From Portunus trituberculatus (lineage: Eukaryota; Arthropoda; Malacostraca; Decapoda; Portunidae), in the NCBI RefSeq assembly GCF_017591435.1, contig NC_059300.1, positions 13,619,195 through 13,683,194 on the forward strand: a DNA stretch of 64,000 nt, read 5' to 3'. The notes under the pieces were generated by a model. That model had not been told where the DNA came from and ran no database searches. It saw only the letters and a list, made by a program, of their open reading frames with translations. Position numbers and translations under genes: made by a program. Positions within the stretch are counted from its first letter, which is position 1. Every line of letters starts with the position of its first letter. Below, one piece after another: positions 33,789 through 42,465 of the stretch.

Positions 33789-33864
<76 letters not shown>
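33789..33864. repeat. (CA)n microsatellite, unit copy 1
   Basis: About 76 bp of CA. The gap at 41966 in copy 2 falls about 80 bp before this position. Confidence 0.97.
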
Positions 33865-33866
<2 letters not shown>

Positions 33867-34235
33867 TAAAGTGAAGTGTTGCTATATTACCGACAGTTTT
33901 CAAGGAGCACCAAGAGGCAATCAGTATGAGAAACCGTGCAAGCCTTCACCACACTGCCTAATCTTCGTCTATTAAAGGTATTTATAAGGCTATTCACTTA
34001 ATGTTAGGTTTTCTTTACATATGAGAGTGAAAACAGTACGCAAATATTTTCAAGTAATGGTATAAGGAGCATAAAAGAGCAAGGCGTCTGTATTACCCTC
34101 TCATATTTGTTTCCTTCACTTACCCTCGGCCAAACATGTGTCACAAGGTAGCCACCAGTCTAACATTTCATTTAGTCTAGTCAAAATTTCTCTGTGTGGC
34201 TTAATTTTGGTTTGGTGAGATGATAAAGGCTATAT

Positions 34236-34496
34236 ATGGATGTCCCGCCGCCGGTGTTGCCTCCAGGCCGCTTCCCCCCCGACGGTCCCCTAGCCAACAC
34301 CCTACACCCGCCCTCACCCACCCGTCACCAGCCAGTTGGGTCAAATACTTTTTTTCCAATATTTCCTGACGCTAATATTACGCTTCCATGGTATGTTTTT
34401 ATGGTTTCTATAAATGTTTCGTTGTGTTTGAAGTGTGTTCCGCGCCTGTGCTGGGTAAATATGTGGCGTTTAGTGGTGTTTTATGGCGTATGTTAA
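34236..34496 (+). CDS. Conserved proline-rich ORF (candidate), unit copy 1
   Basis: ATG-started ORF of 86 codons: MDVPPPVLPPGRFPPDGPLA at the start, then HPPSPTRHQPVG, then a more hydrophobic C-terminal part. The start follows a TATA-like GCTATATATGG. The ORF is preserved at 43727-43987 (minus); the copy at 55434-55622 is truncated in its terminal part and has one Gly/Arg-region substitution. Equal preservation is expected of near-identical copies whether or not it is coding. A first exon ending near the QPVG codons is possible, but the donor (GGGTCAAAT) is poor. No homologue is recognised. Confidence 0.25.
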   Translation: MDVPPPVLPPGRFPPDGPLANTLHPPSPTRHQPVGSNTFFPIFPDANITLPWYVFMVSINVSLCLKCVPRLCWVNMWRLVVFYGVC

Positions 34497-34639
34497 AGGC
34501 TTTTAACGCTCAAAATTTCCCACTTGGAGTTTTGAGCTTTTTCATTTCAAGGTATAAGTGGGCCTTTATGGTAGCAAAAGAGTGCCTGTCCTCTTTTAAG
34601 TGTGAAATCAATCTATTGAGTGAAATATGTGGACTTTGA

Positions 34640-35839
34640 AATGGTGTTTGGTGCTGTTGTAAAAAGCTCTTATTTTTCTTTATTTTATTTGCTCACGTTT
34701 CTGCTTCTCGGTCTAACACGCTGTAGAATGCCCTAAAAGCTAGCTCAGACTCCTGAAATGTGATAAAATACACGCCAAGTGAAAATGGCTTGACTTTACA
34801 GGACGTTTTAAGAGATTTATGGGTTAAAATGTTTTGTACTTTTAACGTACTTAATTTAGACCTTTTTTAAAAACCAGTTAAGCTGGAGATATTTTGATAT
34901 TTTGAAAATTAGTTTAAGTATTTATCACGTCATAAAATAACAAGCATTTGGCCGTGGCCTCGTTTTTGTAAAAGTCATTTTGAAATGAAATGATTTACGT
35001 AATTTAGCCGAGTCAGCCCCGTTCCCGTTCTCTCTCGGATGACCACAGCCCACCCAGGTAGTGGCTGGCGCCAATTTTCCAAATCCACAGTTCGTCGATA
35101 TTTTGCCTAATATCTAGTGATTTCTACGTGTTTTCGTGGGTTTCTAGGTTCAGATGTTTAGATAATTGTAGCAGAAAGAGGAAGAAAGTTGAAATAAAGG
35201 AGGATAAAGAGGAAGAGAGGAGAAATGGAGGAGGAAGAGGAGCAGCAGCAAAGCCATAATACTTAAGTCACCCTCCTTTTCCTAAATATTTTGCCTAATA
35301 TCTAGTGTTTTGATGTGTTTCTAGGCTCAGACGTGTGGATGGAAGGAGGAGGAGGAAGAAGAAGGAGTAATAATGGAGAAGAATGAAGAAAAAATGAGAA
35401 ATAAAGGTGGAATAGTAGAAGAAGCCAAGGTGTAATATTTAGGTAAGTGTATTAGTATGTTTTGAGTGTGGTTTGGGAGAACTTTGAGGGATTGGTTGGT
35501 GTTCTGAGTGGGATTTGGTATTATTATGAGTGTTATAAGTGGTGGGGGGGGTTAGTGGTCTTTTGGGTGTGTGTGGGGGATATTTAATTAAATATTGGGT
35601 GTTTCTAGTGAGTTTGGAGGTATTTTAACCTGTTCTGTGTTTTCTTAGTGTGTTCTGGAATGTTATTGAGATTTTAAGAGGGTTTGGGTATGTGTGGTTT
35701 GTCGTGGGTGTGTGTAAGAGTGAATTGGGCCTATACAAGGATTTTTGAGTATGTTTTGAGGCCCTCAACAGGCTAGCTCAGTGTCAGTGGGCCCTTATAA
35801 CAAGTGTCCTTTATCATTGATTACCCGCTTCGTTCCCAG
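34640..35839. other. Unit copy 1, no gene recognised
   Basis: Contains an imperfect direct repeat: TTTTGCCTAATATCTAGTG occurs at about 35100 and 35289, each followed by a TGTTT..TGTTTCTAGG stretch and then GA-rich DNA. Otherwise probably intronic. Confidence 0.35.
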
Positions 35840-35992
35840 GTGACGACAGGCAGAATGAGGTGGACGTGGCGGAGGCTGTGGGCGGTCAATTCACGGCGCA
35901 GATTACCTACACCTTGCACCACACTGACTGCCCGCCGCTGTTCACTAAAGTCGGGCAAGCCTGTGTCTCCGTGTTCTGCCCTGGATATAGGA
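35840..35992 (+). CDS. Conserved phase 1-1 exon, possible C-type-lectin-like start
   Basis: The acceptor CCCGCTTCGTTCCCAG and donor GTAAAG frame 153 bp that is open in only one sensible frame: DDRQNEVDVAEAVGGQFTAQ, then ITYTLHHTDCPPLFTKVGQA, then CVSVFCPGYR. Both junctions are phase 1, the usual arrangement for extracellular protein modules. The C-P-P-x-F-x-x-V-G-x-x-C spacing resembles the first cysteines of C-type lectin domains, whose long loop would lie in later exons that I do not see. Copies 4 and 5 encode the same peptide; it is deleted from copy 3. Lectin identity is a weak inference. A signal peptide exon was not found. Confidence 0.45.
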
Positions 35993-36041
35993 GTAAAGGA
36001 AATTGTGGTTTTTGGTGTTGTTGTTTTTCTGTTAAGATTTG

Positions 36042-36044
36042 TTT

Positions 36045-36134
<90 letters not shown>

Positions 36135-36153
36135 GTGTAGTGTAGTGGTGTTC

Positions 36154-36204
<51 letters not shown>
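36042..36204. repeat. (TC)n and (GT)n microsatellites, unit copy 1
   Basis: TC to about 36134, then GT from about 36158. They lie just downstream of the candidate exon in its intron. Confidence 0.97.
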
Positions 36205-36205
<1 letters not shown>

Positions 36206-36414
36206 TAGGGATGATATTGGTAACTTGGGTGTCTGTAATGTGTTTTGGGTGAGCTTTTTATATTTTGAGGTGTTGCAGGGTGTTTTGGGTTAGTTTTGAG
36301 TGATTTAAGTTGTTTGTGTGTGTGTCAGTTGTGTATGGTGTGTTTTGTGGTGTGGTGTCAGTATTGGTGCATACTGTGTGCTTGTAGTGAATTGTAAGTG
36401 CGTTTATTGGTACT

Positions 36415-36774
36415 ATGAGGTTTTTCATGTTGGCAGTATCCAAGGGATTTGACAAAGCTAGTTTCAATGATTTCAAATTGTTGACCATTATAACAGGTTC
36501 GGCAGTGTTCCAAATTGATATGGACAGTAAACTGAACAATTGTTTTGGTATTATGGGTTTGGTACGGCAGTTTTCCTCCTTAGGTCTACAGAGCCACTCA
36601 CGCAAACCCGATCCACCTTGGCTCTCCTTAACATACCATCCTTATCGTTACATCATCCACAATTCCTTCCCCAACCCTGTGTACTACAAGACAACAGGCA
36701 TTGAGGAGGACGCCATTTCAATATTGTTCCATCTCTTGTTCCAGGATTCAGTACTACTAACGCCAAAGAAGTGA
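36415..36774 (+). CDS. Conserved 119-codon ORF (candidate), unit copy 1
   Basis: An ATG frame beginning MRFFMLAVSKGFDKASFNDF, with GLVRQFSSLGLQSHSRKPDP and PWLSLTYHPYRYIIHNSFPN in the middle, ending LLTPKK and TGA. An acceptor-like TTCATGTTGGCAG near 36450 suggests it may instead be an exon starting SKGFDKAS. A second acceptor (36742-36744) lies inside its 3' end and would switch to the terminal exon described next. The frame is kept in copy 4 (49670-50029), partly in copy 3 (42545-42766), and broken by one inserted C in copy 5 (near 53377). No homologue is recognised. Confidence 0.35.
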   Translation: MRFFMLAVSKGFDKASFNDFKLLTIITGSAVFQIDMDSKLNNCFGIMGLVRQFSSLGLQSHSRKPDPPWLSLTYHPYRYIIHNSFPNPVYYKTTGIEEDAISILFHLLFQDSVLLTPKK

Positions 36775-36890
36775 GGCAAGTTTTTGGAGTGAGCGTGCAT
36801 GACATACAACAGACACCAGACTGCTACTACTGCCGGTGTTGCCAAAGGAACAAGAGGAGGAAAAAAGGAAGAGAAAGAAGAAAAGGGTGA
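36745..36890 (+). CDS. Candidate terminal exon with Cys-rich basic tail, copy 1
   Basis: A strong acceptor (CCATCTCTTGTTCCAG) is followed by FSTTNAKEVRQVFGVSVHD, then IQQTPDCYYCRCCQRNKRRK and a lysine/arginine-rich end with TGA at 36888-36890. AATAAA at 36907-36912 lies 16 bp after the stop. The cysteine cluster next to basic residues resembles a membrane-proximal, potentially lipidated tail, but no transmembrane segment is identified. An A tract in the basic region is 6 bases here, 8 in copy 4 and 7 in copy 5. Each length gives a different C-terminus; copies 4 and 5 read over the AATAAA. It may belong with the exon at 35840 as one gene. Confidence 0.35.
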
Positions 36891-36906
36891 TTCTTGGAGA
36901 CGTACC

Positions 36907-36912
36907 AATAAA
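36907..36912 (+). terminator. Candidate poly(A) signal, unit copy 1
   Basis: AATAAA shortly after the candidate terminal exon's stop codon. A GT-rich stretch follows (AAGGTTGGCC, then GGTGTAGTGT), compatible with a cleavage region. Confidence 0.35.
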
Positions 36913-36969
36913 GTTCTGAAGGTTGGCCACAGATCTTCATCACTGGTGTAGTGTATTTCATTGACCATT

Positions 36970-37535
36970 TGTAGATTGGGTTGATAAATTTGTAGAATTT
37001 GTAGACAGTTGTAGATATGTAGCGGGTATGGTTTTTTGCAATGCCTTATCTACACCAGCAGAAAACGGTAATATTTAGAAGTTATGCATAGCATTGTAAT
37101 AGGAGTGTACGGTGTACATATGTATATAGTATTTAAGGAAGGAGAGTGTAGACTAAGAGAGGAAGGTAACCTCTTGGGTCACGATTCCTCTGCTCATCAC
37201 TCATCATTCCTGTTGTGAAGCACAAAGGTATTGTTACGTGTTTCCCGAGATGATGTTTTGTGAGTCTTTCAATGCAATACTTAATTTAAGTGTCTGGCCA
37301 GTGTCTTGTAACGTGGTGCAGTTTTTGTTACTTGTATTTATTTTTCATACCTACTGATATGACGATATCTTGTGAATGATACTCCTATATATTTCTAATG
37401 GCAACACAATATCTCTTGATATAATAAAATGCATAATGTATCGACTTGTTTTCCTATCAGTTGAAAGAGATGCAAAACAATATCTGGTTTGCAAGTGAAG
37501 CGAAATTAGTCAACAATTTGCTGCATGGCGCCACA
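36970..37535. other. Unit copy 1, no gene recognised
   Basis: AT-rich sequence with TTTGTAGA-type short repeats near 36970-37015. No coding signal. Confidence 0.35.
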
Positions 37536-38110
37536 GCGTCTGAGGTGATATGATGCCACAATATAGTTGCATGGAAATACTAGTAGTAATGTGTAAACTG
37601 ACACACTCCCGTTCATGATGGCGAAGGTGGGCAGGTGTGGGTGTTGGCGGTGCTGGAGAAGATATTTACATGCTTGTGTGTAGATAGATAGATAGATAAC
37701 TTGGTAATTTGATAGGTTCATTCATAGGGAAATGAACAACATTTCGATGGTGTATACACTGCTACAACAATAAACTTATCAATCAATCAATCAAACATCA
37801 ATCGGATTTAAAAGGCGAGTGATTAGAGGGTGGCGATCGAGACTCCCGAGACAGGTTTGCTCTGCGTCACTCGGAGGGATAAACGGTCAACGGGGCCTAT
37901 ACTGATTAGCCTGTGTGTTAATCAAGCCAATTACTTCGTCTAGGAACATTTGTAGCATGTATAACAATGATTTGGCGGTCTTTTTGCGGCTTTTCAAGGT
38001 GGATCTGGTGACGTAGAATATTTCCATTTGGCAACTCCCCACCACGTCCACCACCACCACCGCCGCCAGTGACCAGACGTCCTCTTCCTCACCAGACACG
38101 AGACCTGGGA
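37536..38110. repeat. Internal diverged duplicate of 30869-31830
   Basis: 37536-37890 resembles 30869-31260 (CGTCTGAGGTGATATGATGC, GGTGGGCAGGTGTGGGTGTT, CAATAAACTTATCAATCAAT, GGATTTAAAAGGCGAGTGAT). 37990-38110 resembles 31715-31825 (TCAAGGTGGA, CTGGTGACGTAGAATATTT, CACGAGACCTGG). The part in between is deleted here. It is an older duplication inside the unit, more diverged than the unit copies are from each other. Confidence 0.85.
37887..38108 (-). other. Exon-like ORF in the internal duplicate, copy 1
   Basis: On the minus strand after CCGTGTTCCCAG, the frame reads GLVSGEEEDVWSLAAVVVVD, then SCQMEIFYVTRSTLKSRKKT, then SLLYMLQMFLDEVIGLINTQ and a stop. In copy 4 an extra G in a G run near 48408 shifts the frame. 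It shares frame and acceptor with the segment at 31690-31825. Unrecognised; could be non-coding. Confidence 0.25.
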
Positions 38111-38643
38111 ACACGGTGACCGCCCCACTTGCCCCACCTAGTCCACCAGCTCCACCTGCTCAGTGAGAGGGTGAGTCTATTAATAGAGTGGAGGTAACAA
38201 ACATGATGAGACAGTGATGGGACGGTAATGGGGCGGATAATTTAATAGAAAGCTGTATAATAATGCACTGAAGGGGTGACGTGACGTGTGGGAGTGAGTG
38301 GATAGAGAAGGGTAGTTAATTAATGGTGCCACAGAGTCATTAGTGATGGGACGGTGATGGGACAGTGACGGGGTTGACAGGCTGTACTAGGAAGGTGTGT
38401 CGTGCATTGAAGGAGTCACATGTGGACAGTTAGCGGTAAGGTAGTTAATTAGGCGTATGGTAGTTATAATGCGTGGGAGGGTGGTGCCTGCTTTAACAAG
38501 AAACACAAGAGGGCATGGCGAGGTGGACTGCTGGAAGATAATTACACTGAACTCTGCTTTATGTAGTGCATCAATCACCACCACAAGATGGAGACACTCT
38601 TTGTAAGAGTTACACGCCGCCTCCTGACACTTCTAGTAAACAT

Positions 38644-38647
<4 letters not shown>

Positions 38648-38715
<68 letters not shown>
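38648..38715. repeat. (TC)n at the junction of unit copies 1 and 2
   Basis: About 68 bp of TC separating the end of copy 1 from CGCCTGTCAGACG of copy 2. The reversed junction occurs at 47721-47794. Confidence 0.97.
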
Positions 38716-38718
<3 letters not shown>

Positions 38719-38895
38719 CTGTCAGACGTCAGTTTTCTCCGGAACACGTGGATCTGTGTGTCTTGAGTCACTTCATTATATAGTGAGGGCGGCTGCGGAG
38801 GCGTATGGGCTGACTGGGGAAGCTTGGGCGTGAGCATGCATGGGCGGGACAAATATGGGCGGCAGTGGGTGTGGAGCTGTTGACGCCGCCCATAG

Positions 38896-38943
<48 letters not shown>

Positions 38944-38967
38944 GTGTGTATCGTGATTCTCCTCTCT

Positions 38968-39052
<85 letters not shown>

Positions 39053-40580
39053 TCGTCTGGTCTGGTCTGGTCTCCTTGCTGTGTCTCGTCTTGTTGACCA
39101 GCGTCTGAGGTGATATGATGCTACAATATAGTGGCATGGAAATACTAGTAGTATTGTGTAAACTGACACACTGCCGTTCATGATGGCGAAGGTGGGCAGG
39201 TGTGGGTGTTGGCGGTGCTGGTGGAGATATCTACATGCTTGTGTGTAGATAGATAGATACATAAGCTGGTAATTTGTTAGGTTCATTCATACGTAAATTG
39301 ACAACAGTTCGATGGTGTATACACTGCTATAACAATAAACTTATCAATCAATCAAGTAAACATCAATGAGATTTAAAAGGCGAGTGATGAGAGTGTGGGG
39401 AACAGCGGGGGAGGGGGAGGTGGAGAGGAGACGAGCGAGGCCCCTGAGACAAGTTTGGTGTGCGTCACTGACAGGGATAAACTCTCCGTGTCAAGGCCCC
39501 ATCACACCAGAGGCGGTCCTTACTACGCGCAGCAGGTTCTCAACACGTTCATAAAATTTTTGAGGACGTAGTGGAGACGTGATGGAATTGCGAAATCCCT
39601 CCACTGCTACGTATCTACCAAGCCTTTACTGCGTACGTCCCTTGATATCGCTACGATATCACTGTGTCCAATCGGGTTTAACTACGGTCATAACACGCAT
39701 GTGATCAGGCTCCCGCCACGCTCACTAAGTTCCCGCCATGCTCACTGGGTTCTTACCACGTGCCCAACCAGCGCGCAATACGCTCACGTGACGCAAGCAG
39801 GAAGTGCTGCTTCCTGTCACTTCAGTTCTCGCCTCTCTTCTCTCATCAGTGGTTCTCCAGCTCTTACATCATTATATTCATTATCCTCATAACGTCATGC
39901 TGCCCAAATTAACTTCAAACTTTCCATCAGTCTGTGGTAATGACCAAACTGGAGCGACTTTTCAAGGTGGAGCTGGTGACGTAGAATATTTTCATTTGGC
40001 AACTGACCACCACCACCACCACCACCACTGACCAGACGTCCATTTCATCACCAGACACGAGACCTGGAGTAGGGGGAGAGAGAGAAAATGTTGTGCTCTG
40101 ATAAGATATTCTTATTTTTCCTCTTTCTTCTATTCTTTCCTGTCCTCTTTCTCACTCACTTATTCACTCACTCACTCACTCACTCTGAATCCTGTCCTCC
40201 ACTACCACCACTACCACCATCAGTTCATTCCTCCACCACGGACACAAACACGTCTTGAAGGAATGTTAGTCCGCCGCCCAGAGTCACCTTGGCTGTCTGG
40301 CCGGCCACCCTGCGTGCCGCGGGACCAGAGGAGCGGTGGAGGGCGGCGGTCGGGGTTGCGGGTGTAACACTGTGTATGAATATTGTTTGTGTTTTAATTA
40401 AGGCGTGTACACACTTGTTGCATTTCCACGTATCGGATCACCGTTGCGTAGCAGTGTTGACAGGATAGTGCTTCACCGTTGCGTGTCAAAATATGACACA
40501 AAGTTACGCAACGGGTTCCATCCGCCATTTTTCGGTATTTTGGCGTCATCTCAAAGGAATGATACACAACTCACCAACCT

Positions 40581-40630
<50 letters not shown>

Positions 40631-41965
40631 ACAAGGAGCGTGGGATCGTCCAGTTGCATGTTCAGTGTTGTCGTGGACGGGCATGAATATTTTTTGCAAT
40701 TTTGACCCCAATTGCAGACAAACTCAAAATCAGTTGTGTGTATCCTTGTCACGTTTTGATACAGTTCCGTCACATGCTGGAATTTCAAGTCAGTCAACAC
40801 AGTATTGTTTCATTACACATACATAGTGTAGACACCCACCAACTCCGTCATTCATTTTTCCTTTTATTGATTTGATGTTCATGAATAAAACTAAACGTGG
40901 CCACAGACAACTGCACATTTGCACTCATATCTACGGTCAGGAACAAACTGAATGACACTGTTGCATCACTCAACGATGATACACCACGCGGATAGGCAAA
41001 AATGGGTACAATACCCTGTTGCACGGTAACGCATTATAAGGTGATACGCAACGATGAAACGATGCGTGGAAATTCAGTAAGTGTGTACACACCTTTAGAA
41101 AGTGTTGGTGGTGATGATGTCAGTGTGCTGTGTATTGGTGGTGGTGGTGGTGATTGTTGGTGATGGTGTGTTTGCTTGTTTTGCATCGTGAATATTGATT
41201 GATTGAGTGGCTGAAAGATTGACGGATTGATGGATAGATTGCCTGTCTAACTAATAGATTCACTGACTGACTGACATTTGGACTGACTTTCTGACTGACT
41301 GACTGACTGACTGATTAAATGAATAAAATACTAACTAAATGACTGACTATCTGGCTGACTGACTATTTGGCTAACTGACTGAATGGGCAGATGCGGGAAC
41401 TGGCAGTGGGTGGTGGTGGTGGTGGTGGTGGTAGTGGTATTTATATGCTTGTGTGAAGATAGATGGATAAGCGGGTAATTTGATGGGTTGATAGATATGT
41501 AAATAGACAGTTGGGCAAACAAACAGATAGATGGATAGGCAGGCAGATAGATGAGTCAATGAATTCGTATATAAATAATAATATAGATGTGTATGTAGAT
41601 AGAAAAAAAGTCTATATTGCTCTACTTAGTATCCTGTCACCCTGGTTTATTGTCAGAAATACTCGTATATCAGGCGGTAGAAATGGAGAATGAGAAAAAT
41701 AGTACAGTCTGCCTTTTAAGCACCTTGTTTATTGCCTCGCGGATTTGCCAACACTCGCTGTACAACAAGATACAATTTAATATTTCCTGCTTTGACAAAT
41801 AACAAAAGCTGGACACGATAACGAAGAGGAAGATGTCACAATAACCAATAAATCGACATGTGGTATTTGTATAAGCATAGCGTCTCATTAATAAGAGATT
41901 TAGTGACAGATAGTTATCATAAACATATATACATGCGTCCTGACTTCACAGATAACCTTTTGCTA
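38716..41965 (+). repeat. 8.24-kb unit, copy 2 (partial, cut by gap)
   Basis: Matches 30481-33706 with about 99 percent identity by eye. Differences include longer GT tracts at 38901 and 40583, an extra TCAC unit near 40160 and a few substitutions. It ends at TTTTGCTA, equivalent to 33706, where the N gap begins. It lacks the candidate exons, which would lie beyond the gap. It includes a copy of the TIR element at 40402-41093. Confidence 0.93.
40402..41093. mobile_element. TIR element with GTGTACACAC ends, copy 2
   Basis: Same element, ends and insertion site as 32159-32836, with a longer internal GT tract. Confidence 0.7.
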
Positions 41966-42465
41966 NNNNNNNNNNNNNNNNNNNNNNNNNNNNNNNNNNN
42001 NNNNNNNNNNNNNNNNNNNNNNNNNNNNNNNNNNNNNNNNNNNNNNNNNNNNNNNNNNNNNNNNNNNNNNNNNNNNNNNNNNNNNNNNNNNNNNNNNNNN
42101 NNNNNNNNNNNNNNNNNNNNNNNNNNNNNNNNNNNNNNNNNNNNNNNNNNNNNNNNNNNNNNNNNNNNNNNNNNNNNNNNNNNNNNNNNNNNNNNNNNNN
42201 NNNNNNNNNNNNNNNNNNNNNNNNNNNNNNNNNNNNNNNNNNNNNNNNNNNNNNNNNNNNNNNNNNNNNNNNNNNNNNNNNNNNNNNNNNNNNNNNNNNN
42301 NNNNNNNNNNNNNNNNNNNNNNNNNNNNNNNNNNNNNNNNNNNNNNNNNNNNNNNNNNNNNNNNNNNNNNNNNNNNNNNNNNNNNNNNNNNNNNNNNNNN
42401 NNNNNNNNNNNNNNNNNNNNNNNNNNNNNNNNNNNNNNNNNNNNNNNNNNNNNNNNNNNNNNNNN
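41966..42465. other. Assembly gap, 500 N, at the orientation switch
   Basis: Left of the gap the unit runs forward; right of it the unit runs in reverse. The gap is a fixed-length placeholder. Confidence 0.99.

Larger units (their letters stand above)
30481..38715 (+). repeat. 8.24-kb repeat unit, copy 1 (complete)
   Basis: The unit begins CGCCTGTCAGACGTCAG after a TC tract, and the same start recurs at 38716, giving a period of 8235 bp. Copies differ mainly in microsatellite length and rare substitutions. Landmarks in order: TATATAATG on the minus strand near 30540; (GT)n/(TC)n 30667-30817; a TIR element 32159-32836; GACT-type repeats 32940-33130; (CA)n 33789-33864; a proline-rich ORF from 34236; a conserved exon 35840-35992; (TC)n/(GT)n 36042-36204; an ORF and terminal exon 36415-36912; and an internal diverged duplicate 37536-38110 of 30869-31830. 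The remaining parts are non-coding as far as I can see. Confidence 0.9.

Noticed and set aside
36258..36605. 115-codon ORF antisense to the conserved ORF
   Set aside because: It is Thr/Asn/His-rich low-complexity text over GT-rich DNA; the sense frame with acceptor and poly(A) context is the better candidate.
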